This document shows positions 7,105 to 15,314 of a DNA stretch of 64,000 nucleotides, piece by piece. The stretch is from Akkermansia sp. (GTDB lineage Bacteria > Verrucomicrobiota > Verrucomicrobiia > Verrucomicrobiales > Akkermansiaceae), in contig JAFURE010000103.1 in NCBI GenBank assembly GCA_017471985.1, forward strand, positions 1 through 64,000, written 5' to 3'. The stretch's first letter is position 1, and each line of letters begins with the position of its first letter. The notes under the pieces are model-generated. The model worked only from the letters and a program-made list of their open reading frames with translations, was not told where the DNA came from and ran no database searches. A program made the translations under genes and the position numbers.

Positions 7105-7917
7105 ATGGAAAATCTGCCCCCACGAGATGCCGCCCGTGCGGCTGCAGCCCTGCAGGCGGGCGAAGAGTTGTTGCTGGTGGTGAAACCGCGCTCGGCTCCG
7201 GGGGCTGATTTATATTTTCAGATGCTGCCCGGCGCGCTGATGGTGGCAGTTCCGGTTGGCGTTATGTGGACTTTGCAGGAGCTTGGATGGGTGCCGATTT
7301 TTATCGGGATGCCCTTCCTGCTTTTGGGCTTAACGGCGCTCAGTTCCCCCTGGCGATATCGGTGGCGCATGCAGCGCACGCTCTACCTGCTCACCAATCA
7401 CCGAGCGATTGTACTGGAACCACGCCGGTTCCGCATGCGTGTGCGGGCGTTTGCACTTCATCCTGACTTGGTAAAGCAGGTGGTGGCCGAACCGGCCGGG
7501 CATGGTGATATCATTTTTGCGAGGGAACGCCGATGGCAGTTCGGTGCGCGCAGTATTTACTATGGCTTGAGCCCGGTGGGATTTCTGGCCGTGCCGCAGG
7601 TGCAGCGTGTGGCGCAGATGATTGCTGAACTGACCGATTCCATATTGCCTTCGGCAGAACCGACTACGGCGTCGCAAGTGCCTGTTCGCACGGTGCAGAA
7701 CCCCGTGCAGTCCATGATTTTCGGCGCGGTGTTTATCCTCGTGACGACAGCGGTTGCCGTGGCGGGGGGCTGGTGCTTTGTGGCCGATGTGCTGACGAAT
7801 GGCTTGAGTGTTGATATATTGCCCGGTCTGATAATTGTTTTGGGTGGGGGATTCATGAGCCTTGTCGGGTGGTATATCCTGCTCGATGCTATCAAAGAAA
7901 AAAATAAAAAGAACTGA
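7105..7917 (+). CDS. PH-like membrane protein, array copy 4
   Basis: A 270-residue paralogue. The head LPPRDAARAAAALQAGEELL is very like copy 5. Two membrane helices (about 38-76) precede the PH-like module, which runs from RMQRTLYLLTNHRAIVLEP to VGFLAVPQVQRVAQMI. Two late hydrophobic segments (about 199-222 and 233-258) and a basic tail (KEKNKKN) end the protein. The DUF3592-like domain is absent. The GHGDIIFARERRWQ segment inside the module has close counterparts in copies 5 and 8 (GYGDI), marking these as nearer relatives. Function unknown. Confidence 0.7.
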   Translation: MENLPPRDAARAAAALQAGEELLLVVKPRSAPGADLYFQMLPGALMVAVPVGVMWTLQELGWVPIFIGMPFLLLGLTALSSPWRYRWRMQRTLYLLTNHRAIVLEPRRFRMRVRAFALHPDLVKQVVAEPAGHGDIIFARERRWQFGARSIYYGLSPVGFLAVPQVQRVAQMIAELTDSILPSAEPTTASQVPVRTVQNPVQSMIFGAVFILVTTAVAVAGGWCFVADVLTNGLSVDILPGLIIVLGGGFMSLVGWYILLDAIKEKNKKN

Positions 7918-7923
7918 CTACTG

Positions 7924-9105
7924 ATGAATACGGAACAATGGGGACTGAACCCTCGGGATGCAAGTCGCGCCTCTGCTGCCCTGCAGGCGGGTGAAGTGGT
8001 GACGCTCGTGGTGAAACCGCGGGCCAAAATGGATCCTATCATGGTGTTTCTGCGTGTGGGCAGTGGCTTGCTGCTGATTGCGTGGCTGCTGTTTGATGGG
8101 GTGACGGTCGATTGGGCTCTGTTGTGTGCACTGTGGGTGCTGGCTGTGCTTTTGCTTATCTCCCCCCTGTGGCACCGTCGGCGCATGGAGCGCACGCTCT
8201 ACCTGCTGACTTCTCGCCGTGCCCTGGTGCTGGAGCCCGGGTTGTTGTGGGGTGAGCGCATGGGCTCCTACCCACTGTACCCCAACCCGGTGCAGAAAGT
8301 GGAGCGCTATCGGGATGGCTACGGAGATATCGTGCTGGGCTATGAAATGCGCTGGTCCCCCGGGCACATCTTTTACCGCACCAACGGTGGCGGACTTGCC
8401 GGGGATATGTTCCGCCGCCGCAGGGTGAGTGTGGGTTTCATGAATGTGCCGCAGGTGGATGAGGTATACGCTCTTTTTTCTGCGCAGGTAGCGGCAGCTG
8501 TGCCCGAGGGATTGCCTGCCACGCCCGCTGCTGCACCTGCTCCTGTTCCCGCACCGGTAGGGCGCAGGCCGATTGAGTTCGGCGAGTGGGAAACGAATGC
8601 TGTCGACACGACCACCCCGCAGGCACTCATGGGCTTCGGTACGGTTATCAGCATAATCGCGGCGGTACTGCTGGCTGTGGGGATTTTCCTGCTGCACTCT
8701 GACCGTCAATTCGAAGCTGCCTGTGTGAAAACGCAGGGTACTGTGGTGAATGTGCGGCAGAAGACTGAGGTAAAGCACACGCGCAGCCGCCAACGTGGTT
8801 CCGGTGTTTCCATTCAGGTGGGAGGGAGCTCAACAGGGAACTCAGTCACGACTTATTATCCCACCCTTTGCTTTACAGATAGTGCCGGGGCCATTCATTA
8901 TTATGAGTCCGACTACGGCAACCGCGAACCCGGCTACTATACCATAGGGCAACAGCTCACGCTGCGCTATTTGCCCTCTGACCCCACAGATGTGCGAATA
9001 GAAGGGGAATCCAACCTGGGCATGCTGCTGACGGTCATCAGTGGTTTGGTGCTGGTGATAGGTGGCGGTTTGTTGGCCGGCGGTATCATGATGCGAAAGA
9101 AATGA
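7924..9105 (+). CDS. PH-like plus DUF3592-like membrane protein, array copy 5
   Basis: A 393-residue protein, the longest member. The N-terminal half follows the array plan: head MNTEQWGLNPRDASRASAAL, two membrane helices at about 38-82, and a PH-like module from RMERTLYLLTSRRALVLEP to VGFMNVPQVDEVYALF. A Pro/Ala-rich linker leads to a membrane helix (about 239-259). Next is a soluble domain with GTVVNVRQKT, YYPTLCFTDSAG and IGQQLTLRYLPSDPTDVRI, the pattern of DUF3592. A final hydrophobic segment (about 363-388) ends in MMRKK. The DUF3592-like part probably faces the periplasm between the two late helices. Its end overlaps copy 6 by ATGA. Confidence 0.75.
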   Translation: MNTEQWGLNPRDASRASAALQAGEVVTLVVKPRAKMDPIMVFLRVGSGLLLIAWLLFDGVTVDWALLCALWVLAVLLLISPLWHRRRMERTLYLLTSRRALVLEPGLLWGERMGSYPLYPNPVQKVERYRDGYGDIVLGYEMRWSPGHIFYRTNGGGLAGDMFRRRRVSVGFMNVPQVDEVYALFSAQVAAAVPEGLPATPAAAPAPVPAPVGRRPIEFGEWETNAVDTTTPQALMGFGTVISIIAAVLLAVGIFLLHSDRQFEAACVKTQGTVVNVRQKTEVKHTRSRQRGSGVSIQVGGSSTGNSVTTYYPTLCFTDSAGAIHYYESDYGNREPGYYTIGQQLTLRYLPSDPTDVRIEGESNLGMLLTVISGLVLVIGGGLLAGGIMMRKK

Positions 9106-10211
9106 ACAAGATGAAAACAGACCGTGACGCGGCGGATATCGCACTGTTTCGGGCGGTGCTTAAACCGCACGAGAATGCACTGCTGGTGGTAAGCCCTCAG
9201 GTGAAACCGGCCGGCAATAAGGCCGTGCGCCGTGCCATCTGCGGGGCGCTGTTGCTGGTGCTGCTGAGTGGGGCGGTGCTGTGTATCGACTCCTTCCGTT
9301 GGGTGATATCGCTGATGTTGCTGCCCCTGTGGGTACTGGCCTTGGTGTGGCTGAGTGCACCGCAGCGTGCGCGCGCGCGAACGGCTCGCACTCTCTGCTT
9401 GCTGACCAATCACCGTGCTCTGGTGCTGCAGCCGACGGCTATGGGCTATCGTTGTGTCACCTGGCCCTTGTATGAGGGGGTGGTGACAGAGGTTAAGCCG
9501 GCTGCGGATGGCTCGGGCAGCATTCTGTTTGATCGCAGCATGCACCAACATTACCCGGCCTCGCTCCGGCGTTCTCTGCCCGGCGGTTTTGAAGCCGTGC
9601 CACAGGTGGAGCGTGTGTTGCAGCTGATTGCGGAGCAGGTGGCCATGGCCAATCGAGAGCATGAAACGGAGACCGAGCTCCTGTTCCCTCAGCGCGGTAC
9701 GGTGACGACTCTGGATGCCGACGGGCATTTCCTGAAAGATTCCGCCGATACTCCGAAGGAGTACAGCGCCTCCCCCGGTATTGTGCTGGGCTCGTGTTTT
9801 GCTCTCTTGGCTTCCTTGTTTATGTGGGGTGTCCTGCCGTCATTGCGGATGGATATGCGGCTGGAGGCCGAAGGTGTGTCTGCCCGGGGTACAGTGGTGA
9901 GGGTGGAGTCGTCACTCTCCAGCGATAAGACCCTCTCGTATTTCCCGGTGGTTCATTTTACCCCGGCCGATGGTGTGGTGCGAGAGTACCGCTCGTCTTA
10001 CGGTTACTCGGCTACAGAATACTCTGTCGGCAGCAAGGTGGAGCTGCGCTACCTGCCGACAGACCCCACGCAGGTGCGCTTGGTTGGCGAACGGGGAGTG
10101 ACGGTGCTGATTCTGCTGTTCAGCGCGGCCTTTTTCTGGTTGGGGGTGATTATGGCCGGGCGCGGTGTTATTTTGTATTGGAGAAGGAGATATTATCATG
10201 AGTCTTTCTGA
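9102..10211 (+). CDS. PH-like plus DUF3592-like membrane protein, array copy 6
   Basis: A 369-residue paralogue starting in the ATGA that overlaps copy 5; ATG 9111 is an alternative. Two membrane helices (about 43-84) are followed by a PH-like module from RTARTLCLLTNHRALVLQP to GGFEAVPQVERVLQLI. Then come a linker, a helix (about 224-245) and a DUF3592-like domain (GTVVRVESSL, YFPVVHFTPADG, VGSKVELRYLPTDPTQVRL), and a last membrane segment. The head is more diverged than in copies 3-5 and lacks the NTExW start. The end overlaps copy 7 by 14 bases. Function unknown. Confidence 0.72.
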   Translation: MNKMKTDRDAADIALFRAVLKPHENALLVVSPQVKPAGNKAVRRAICGALLLVLLSGAVLCIDSFRWVISLMLLPLWVLALVWLSAPQRARARTARTLCLLTNHRALVLQPTAMGYRCVTWPLYEGVVTEVKPAADGSGSILFDRSMHQHYPASLRRSLPGGFEAVPQVERVLQLIAEQVAMANREHETETELLFPQRGTVTTLDADGHFLKDSADTPKEYSASPGIVLGSCFALLASLFMWGVLPSLRMDMRLEAEGVSARGTVVRVESSLSSDKTLSYFPVVHFTPADGVVREYRSSYGYSATEYSVGSKVELRYLPTDPTQVRLVGERGVTVLILLFSAAFFWLGVIMAGRGVILYWRRRYYHESF

Positions 10212-11295
10212 ATGGGGATTAAATCATAGGGATGCCAAACGACTGCAGCAGGTATTGCAGGATGACGAACGCGTGGTGATGGTCGCCGCACCCCGCCGGC
10301 AGATGCCGCTGTCGGACTCCTTCGGGCCGGTGCTTCTGGGGCTGGTGCTGCTGGCATTTTCGGGTGGCACGGCCTATCTGTTCGGTAAGATGTGGTGGGT
10401 GGCGGTGCTGTTCTTCAGCCCGTTCTGGTTGTTGGCTCTGGTGTTCCTCAGTGTGCCGTTACGCTATAGTTGGCGTATGGCTCGCACGCTGTATGTACTG
10501 ACGGACAAGCGGGCTATTGTGCTGGAGCAGCTGAGCCTGTGGCGCAGGCGCTGTGTGTGCTGGCCTCTCTTCCCCGGACTGGTGAAGAAGGTGGCGAAAG
10601 AGGGCCATGACCTGGGTAGCTTGATTTTTGACTACGAAATGCGCTTTTCCTTCGAATCCCGCCGGCGGCGCTATGTGCCCTGGCCTGTCGGTTTCCTCAT
10701 GGTGCCGCAACCGGAGCGGGTGCAGCAGTTGGTGGCAGAACAGGTGGCAGCCATTCCCGCAGAGCAGGCTCCCTTTGCCTATCGTCCCCCGGTCTTGAAA
10801 ACGCCTGCCCCTAAGCTCGATGCCTGGGGAACCCCGCTCGCAGAGCAACCTTGGGATAAGAAGAATGACAGGCGCTTTTTCCTGATATTCGGCGCGGCGT
10901 TTGTGTTCTTCGGCTTGCTGGGACTGGGGCAGGGCGTCCTCAGACTGCATACCGAGAGCCGACTGGAGGCTGAGGGCGTGCAGGCTACCGCTACGGTGCT
11001 GAAGGTAAGGACAAGTGGCAGCAATGGCAGAGGGCACAGTGAGTCCTATTATCCCACTCTGCGGTTTACGGATGCCGTAGGGCGTGTGCAAACGGTTGAT
11101 TATCATATCGGTACCGATAACTATCCTGTGGGCTGCAAGCTCCCGATAATCTACCTGCCCACCGACCCCGAGAGCCTGCGTATCGAGGAGCCCGGATTGA
11201 GCCCGGGTGTGGTTTCTGTGCTGGGTGGGGTGATTTTTGCGTTTGTCGGGGGCGGAATCCTCATTTTTGGTTACAGAATGAAAAAGAAGAGTTAA
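10198..11295 (+). CDS. PH-like plus DUF3592-like membrane protein, array copy 7
   Basis: A 365-residue paralogue. The start at 10198 is chosen because MSLSEWGLNHRDAKRLQQVL aligns with the heads of copies 3 and 5 and because a strong GGAG-type ribosome site (GGAGAAGGAG) lies just upstream, rare in this window. Layout: two membrane helices (about 40-82), PH-like module (RMARTLYVLTDKRAIVLEQ to VGFLMVPQPERVQQLV), linker, helix, DUF3592-like domain (YYPTLRFTDAVG, VGCKLPIIYLPTDPESLRI), last helix and a KKKS tail. Its own ribosome site hints that later genes of the array are boosted independently of upstream coupling. Confidence 0.74.
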   Translation: MSLSEWGLNHRDAKRLQQVLQDDERVVMVAAPRRQMPLSDSFGPVLLGLVLLAFSGGTAYLFGKMWWVAVLFFSPFWLLALVFLSVPLRYSWRMARTLYVLTDKRAIVLEQLSLWRRRCVCWPLFPGLVKKVAKEGHDLGSLIFDYEMRFSFESRRRRYVPWPVGFLMVPQPERVQQLVAEQVAAIPAEQAPFAYRPPVLKTPAPKLDAWGTPLAEQPWDKKNDRRFFLIFGAAFVFFGLLGLGQGVLRLHTESRLEAEGVQATATVLKVRTSGSNGRGHSESYYPTLRFTDAVGRVQTVDYHIGTDNYPVGCKLPIIYLPTDPESLRIEEPGLSPGVVSVLGGVIFAFVGGGILIFGYRMKKKS

Positions 11296-11301
11296 TAGCC
11301 G

Positions 11302-12411
11302 ATGGAAGATACTGATATGAAGCGTGTGCAGGAGCTGCTGGCAGAGAATGAGGAGGCGCTGCTGGTGGTGCACCCCCGCATGCCCCTGAGCAGTGGCAGG
11401 ACCTTTCTGCTGCTTCTGCCGACCGGTTTTGCTCTTTTGTGGGTACTGTGGGCGGCAGTGTCACTGGGGAGTGATTGCTGGGTGGCGCTGTTGTCGGGGC
11501 TGCCTTTTCTGCTGATTGGGGCGCTGTTCGGCATATCGCCGTTGTGGCACCGCTTGCAGATGGCGCGCATGGTGTATGTGCTCACGAATCGGCGTGTGGT
11601 CATTTCCGAACCTCTCGGGCTGCACGGGAGCCGCTGCGTGAGTCTGCCCCTGCGCCCGAACCCGGTGCTGAAAGTGGTGAAAAGGCAGGGCGGCTACGGC
11701 GATATCATTTTTGCCTGGGAGCGCCGTTGGCAGCTCGGGGCTCGGGTGTACAGTCTGGTCTCGCCCGTGGGGTTCATGGATGTTCCGCAGGTTACCCGTG
11801 TGCTGCAGATGCTCGAGGAACAGGTGGCGGCTCTGCCCGAGGATGCTGCCCTGTCGGCTGTCGAGGGTGTGGAACCCCTGCCGATGGACGGACGCGGCCG
11901 GCCGCGTGTGCTGACCGTGGAGCGAGAGTTTGCGCTGTGGGTAGGGGGCGCCTGTTGCGGTGTTTCCCTGCTGCTGTTGCTGTTGGGGGCTGCGGCATTG
12001 CCGCGTGAGCTGGGATTTAAGGAGAACGCTGTCACGACCACGGCCACGGTGTTGAGCCTGCGCCGCGAGCTGCACGATTTCTCCCCACATGTTCTCAGCG
12101 AGAAGGTTTGGATGACGCAGCGCAACGGTGTGCGCCGGGCATTTTTTGCCATGTACTACCCCACCGTACGCTTTACCGATGAAAAGGGGCGTACTCACAC
12201 CGTGGAATGCCCGGTGGCTCAGCCGACATCCAAGCTGCCACCCAACAGGCAGATGACCATCAGCTACCACCGCCGTAACCCCGAGTGGCTGGCTATGGGC
12301 AAACCCTCGCGCCGCGGAATTACCTTCTGCATTCTGAGCATGCTGGCTTTCGTGGTGGGCGCGGCTATTGCCTCCGCCGGGCTCATCCGCCACCCGAAAT
12401 CAGGTACCTAA
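11302..12411 (+). CDS. PH-like plus DUF3592-like membrane protein, array copy 8
   Basis: A 369-residue paralogue and the last of the array. The head is short (MEDTDMKRVQELLAENEEAL). Two membrane helices precede a PH-like module (RLQMARMVYVLTNRRVVISEP to VGFMDVPQVTRVLQML). After a linker and a helix, the DUF3592-like domain is partly worn: it keeps YYPTVRFTDEKGRTHTVE, but the usual YLPTDP ending is YHRRNPEWLAM and an insertion separates its first strands. A final hydrophobic segment ends the protein. A strong terminator follows 33 bases after the stop, closing the eight-gene transcript. Confidence 0.72.
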   Translation: MEDTDMKRVQELLAENEEALLVVHPRMPLSSGRTFLLLLPTGFALLWVLWAAVSLGSDCWVALLSGLPFLLIGALFGISPLWHRLQMARMVYVLTNRRVVISEPLGLHGSRCVSLPLRPNPVLKVVKRQGGYGDIIFAWERRWQLGARVYSLVSPVGFMDVPQVTRVLQMLEEQVAALPEDAALSAVEGVEPLPMDGRGRPRVLTVEREFALWVGGACCGVSLLLLLLGAAALPRELGFKENAVTTTATVLSLRRELHDFSPHVLSEKVWMTQRNGVRRAFFAMYYPTVRFTDEKGRTHTVECPVAQPTSKLPPNRQMTISYHRRNPEWLAMGKPSRRGITFCILSMLAFVVGAAIASAGLIRHPKSGT

Positions 12412-12443
12412 GCCCTGTTCCTGCACCCCTCATCCCCTCTCCT

Positions 12444-12477
12444 GAGCTGTGCCGATGATGGTGCAGCTCGTTTTTTT
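12444..12477 (+). terminator. Terminator of the eight-gene array
   Basis: GAGCTGTGCC (12444-12453) pairs with GGTGCAGCTC (12460-12469), with two G-U pairs and a 6-base loop, followed by seven T. Confidence 0.88.
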
Positions 12478-12780
12478 CGTGTAGTAATTATTGTTCCATA
12501 ACTGCTCCCGTTTCTCAGCTGAATATATGCTGTATAACTCATGCTGATTCGGCTACATTGCAGAGAGTGGGTTTTCTGTTATCTTTACCTTCCCCATCTC
12601 GCTATGCTCACCATCTGACTTCGGTACCGGTCCTTCCGCGCACTTCTCGATGCCAATGCCTATAAAGGAACGGATGAGGTAGGAATTGTGTTTGATGCTT
12701 CGTTGACAGGAGGGGACTTATCCTCAACTCATCCTTTCCCACCTTTTCTGCCGCAGCGCCTGAAAATCCCCTTGGGGCAT
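12478..12780. other. Intergenic stretch without a recognised gene
   Basis: About 300 bases between the array terminator and the converging XerC-like gene. No open frame with a plausible start and coding character is seen on either strand, and no hairpin with a T-run for the minus-strand gene is evident. It could be decayed coding sequence. Confidence 0.4.
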
Positions 12781-13701
12781 TCAAAATTCGTCCTCATCGT
12801 CATCCAATGCGCGCGGGTGGGCGTCGAGGTAGGCCTGTTTCATGCGGGTTTTGGTGACGTGGGTGTAAATCTGGGTGGTGGAAAGGGAGGCGTGGCCGAG
12901 CAGTTCCTGTACGGCTCTCAGGTCGGCGCCGGCATCGAGCATGTGGGTGGCAAAGGTGTGGCGCAGTTTGTGGGGGGATATGTGGAAGGGCAGGTCGGAG
13001 CAGCGCAGGTACTTGTCGAGCATGAGCTGCACGCTGCGGCCGGTCATGCGGCGGCGCAGTCGGCTGAGAAAGAGGGGCCCCTGCGGGTCGAGCCCGGCGC
13101 GCAGGCGGTAGTTCTGAACGGCCTCGCGGGCATAGTCGCCCACGGGAACCAGGCGCTCCTTGCGGCCCTTGCCCAGCACGCGCACGCAGTCCTCACCGGG
13201 TTGCAGGGCGTCGGCATTCAGCCCGACAAGCTCGCTGAGTCGTATGCCGCAGGAATAGAAGAGCTCCAGAATGGCGGCATCTCGGTACGGCAGCCAGTCC
13301 GGGCTTTTCTTGTCCACCGGGGTGCGCAGGGGCAGGGAGAGCAGGTCCTCCATCTGCCGCAGGCTCAGGTGCACGGGCAGGCTGTGGCGGGCTTTGGGCA
13401 GGGTGACTTCGGCCAGTGGGTTGACGGCCAGTCCCTCCCGGCGCATGAGGTAGGTATAGAGCGAGCGCAGCGCGGCAAATCTCAGGCGGATGGAGGCGGG
13501 CTTGAGCTGCTGCTGCATGGCCTCGTATAACCAGCCGCGAAAACTCTCGCTGCTGCAGTCATGCCAGCTCACGAAGCGCGGTCCCATCCACTCCCGGAAC
13601 TGCTGCAAGGTGCGTCGATAGGCCGCCAATGTGTGGGCCGAGGCGGTTTTCTCCACCTCCATATACGCCAGAAAGCGCTCTGCTATAGCCTCGGGTGACA
13701 T
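12781..13701 (-). CDS. xerC: XerC/XerD-type tyrosine recombinase
   Basis: A 306-residue recombinase of the size and layout of chromosome-dimer resolvases. It has an N-terminal SAM-like core-binding domain (residues ~1-90, with EKTASAHTLAAYRRTLQQF) and a C-terminal catalytic domain. Active-site residues: Arg in YSCGIRLSELVGL, Lys in VLGKGRKERLVPV, HxxR in HKLRHTFATHML, His in LLGHASLSTTQ and Tyr in IYTHV. The LSTTQIYTH wording and DAHPRA near the end favour XerC over XerD. It would act with a partner on a dif site; neither is in the window. A small inverted-end element (13714-14252) is inserted 12 bp before its start and may have displaced its original promoter. Confidence 0.85.
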   Translation of the reverse strand: MSPEAIAERFLAYMEVEKTASAHTLAAYRRTLQQFREWMGPRFVSWHDCSSESFRGWLYEAMQQQLKPASIRLRFAALRSLYTYLMRREGLAVNPLAEVTLPKARHSLPVHLSLRQMEDLLSLPLRTPVDKKSPDWLPYRDAAILELFYSCGIRLSELVGLNADALQPGEDCVRVLGKGRKERLVPVGDYAREAVQNYRLRAGLDPQGPLFLSRLRRRMTGRSVQLMLDKYLRCSDLPFHISPHKLRHTFATHMLDAGADLRAVQELLGHASLSTTQIYTHVTKTRMKQAYLDAHPRALDDDEDEF

Positions 13702-13713
13702 GGGGGATTTTAT

Positions 13714-14252
13714 AATTTACGATTTACGATTTACAATTTACAATTTACAATTTACAATTTGGAAATTCGGCGGCTGCGCCGCGGGGATTATTCGACAATA
13801 TTTTGGCGTTTTGTTTTGATAGACGCTGTGATGATAGCTGTGAGCTGACGGGCTTCGTCTGAAAGGTCCAGTAGAAGTTCTTTGCGTACCAATCCGCTGT
13901 TTGCGAGCAGTTCAAGCCAATAGACTGTCTCATCTGCTTCTTCTTCACATATTTTCAGCTTGTTCAGAAAGTCATTGGCACTTTTAGCTATGCAGGCTGC
14001 TCTGTAATTGGCGCCGATGGAAGTACCGGAGCGCAGAAGCTGATGGGCTAAAACCCGGGCAGCTCCGCCTTTCCCCATCAGTTTCTCACTCAGGTGAATG
14101 ATGCGTAGGGCAAATTGTTGGGTTCTACTAATCAGCTCTTCTCGGGTCATACAGTTGAGAGTGAAAAAACAGTTCGGCGACTACGCGCGTGCTATACGCG
14201 GTGCAGCCGCCGAACTTTTTACATTGTCAATTGTAAATGGTAGATTGTAAAT
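13714..14252. mobile_element. Small element with inverted ends carrying a four-helix-bundle gene
   Basis: Left end: six 7-bp units of the type AATTTAC/GATTTAC (13714-13755), then TTCGGCGGCTGCGCCGCG (13766-13783). Right end: CGCGGTGCAGCCGCCGAA (14197-14214), whose reverse complement matches the left block at 17 of 18 bases. It is followed by ATTGTAAAT-type units (about 14224-14251), the reverse complement of the left repeats. The two ends are thus inverted copies about 540 bp apart. The only gene inside encodes a four-helix-bundle protein; no transposase is present. A second hairpin, GTTCGGCG to CGCCGAAC (14172-14215), lies at the right end. Target duplication is not evident. Confidence 0.7.
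13788..14150 (-). CDS. Four-helix-bundle protein (S23/IVP family)
   Basis: A 120-residue all-helical protein with the family pattern: an early RIIHLSEKLM helix, then LAHQLLRSGTSIGANYRAAC, the EADETVYWLELL helix, and a last helix ending in TASIKT. This matches the four-helix-bundle family first described from intervening sequences of 23S rRNA genes, and related to the accessory protein of diversity-generating retroelements. No reverse transcriptase or variable repeat is nearby. The protein is basic and may bind nucleic acid; its role in the element is unknown. It is bracketed tightly by the element ends (13714-13783 and 14197-14252). Confidence 0.85.
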   Translation of the reverse strand: MTREELISRTQQFALRIIHLSEKLMGKGGAARVLAHQLLRSGTSIGANYRAACIAKSANDFLNKLKICEEEADETVYWLELLANSGLVRKELLLDLSDEARQLTAIITASIKTKRQNIVE

Positions 14253-14261
14253 ACTACTGAT

Positions 14262-15083
14262 TTACTTCTTGCCGGCGATTCCCATGGTGTAGCCGTTGTA
14301 CTCACGCATGTTGTACAGGGGCTGACCTTCGGGAACAGCGTAGCCGATGTTCTTGCGAATCTGCAGGAAGTCGGCAATACCGGCCTCGTCCACCTGATTC
14401 AGGCCGCCACCGTGCAGGTCGGCAAAGAGTACCATCTTGCAGTAGGCGTCGGCGTTCTCCATGAACCACTCAGCTTCTTCGATGTGGCGGGCACCGGTAA
14501 TGACACCGTGGTTCTCCATGAACACAACGGTGCTCTGGTGGCAGGCCTTGGCCACGGCCTCGGCGGTCTCGGGCGAGCCGGGGGTGCCGTAGGGGGCCAG
14601 CGGAATGTGCCCCAGGAAGATGTCGGCCTCGGGGTTGATGCCGTTGGGCGGTACTTTGCCGGCAAAGAGGAAGGCATTGCAGCAGGGGGGATGAGCATGG
14701 ATGCAGGCGTTCACGCCCACCTCCTTCATCATGGCGATGTGGGTCTTCACCTCGCTGGTGGCGGGGCGATAGCCGCAGAGCTGACCGGCATTCATGTCGA
14801 CCAGACAGATGTCCTCCACCGTCATGAAGCCCTTGGAGCAGAGGGTGGGGGAGCAGAGCACCAAATCCTTCGCTACGCGAACAGACAGGTTGCCGCCATT
14901 GCCGTCCACGTACTCGCGGGCCCACAGGCGGCGGCCCATATCCACCATACGCTCCTTAATCACCAGGATTTCGGGGCTGTTGAAAAATGCATCGATTTCT
15001 TCACGCGTCTGCGGATCGTACTTCTCCCAGGGGAAAATGCGGTCAGGCAGCGCCGGCTTTATGTATAAATCAGGATTAGCCAT
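14262..15083 (-). CDS. Class II aldolase (rhamnulose/fuculose-phosphate type)
   Basis: A 273-residue zinc-dependent aldolase of the class II/adducin family. Visible motifs: REYVDGNGGNLSVRV (substrate phosphate binding), the two-His metal motif in NACIHAHPPCCNAF, and a third His in VVFMENHGVITGA. Glu in the substrate pocket is expected from this family; TSEVKTHIAMM provides a candidate. Reactions in the family cleave fuculose-, rhamnulose- or ribulose-phosphates to dihydroxyacetone phosphate or glycolaldehyde phosphate plus an aldehyde. Fucose from mucin is a plausible source in this organism, but the substrate cannot be fixed here. It is monocistronic, with the four-helix element just downstream. 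Confidence 0.8.
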   Translation of the reverse strand: MANPDLYIKPALPDRIFPWEKYDPQTREEIDAFFNSPEILVIKERMVDMGRRLWAREYVDGNGGNLSVRVAKDLVLCSPTLCSKGFMTVEDICLVDMNAGQLCGYRPATSEVKTHIAMMKEVGVNACIHAHPPCCNAFLFAGKVPPNGINPEADIFLGHIPLAPYGTPGSPETAEAVAKACHQSTVVFMENHGVITGARHIEEAEWFMENADAYCKMVLFADLHGGGLNQVDEAGIADFLQIRKNIGYAVPEGQPLYNMREYNGYTMGIAGKK

Positions 15084-15208
15084 AACGTTACACTATTTTT
15101 AGCAAAATGATGAGGGTAAGTCAAGTTTTGTGGCATCGATTCTCGAAATTTCAGGGATGGGTGATTAGTATACAGCAAAAAAAATTACATAAAAACAACC
15201 TTTTGTGC

Positions 15209-15237
15209 TTGACTTCTGGCTATGGTTCTGGTAGATG
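15209..15237 (+). promoter_or_regulatory. Promoter of the PEP-tail protein
   Basis: TTGACT (15209-15214), a 17-base spacer and TAGATG (15232-15237), leaving a ~70-base leader before the start at 15315. Confidence 0.5.
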
Positions 15238-15314
15238 TCATACCAAATGGGAAGGAAAAGCTGGATGGTAGGTTTTTACTTCTCTGTATAACTAATCGTA
15301 ACTTTTACATTTCA

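Noticed and set aside
13788-14150. Diversity-generating retroelement accessory gene
   Set aside because: No reverse transcriptase, template or variable repeat is present within several kilobases.
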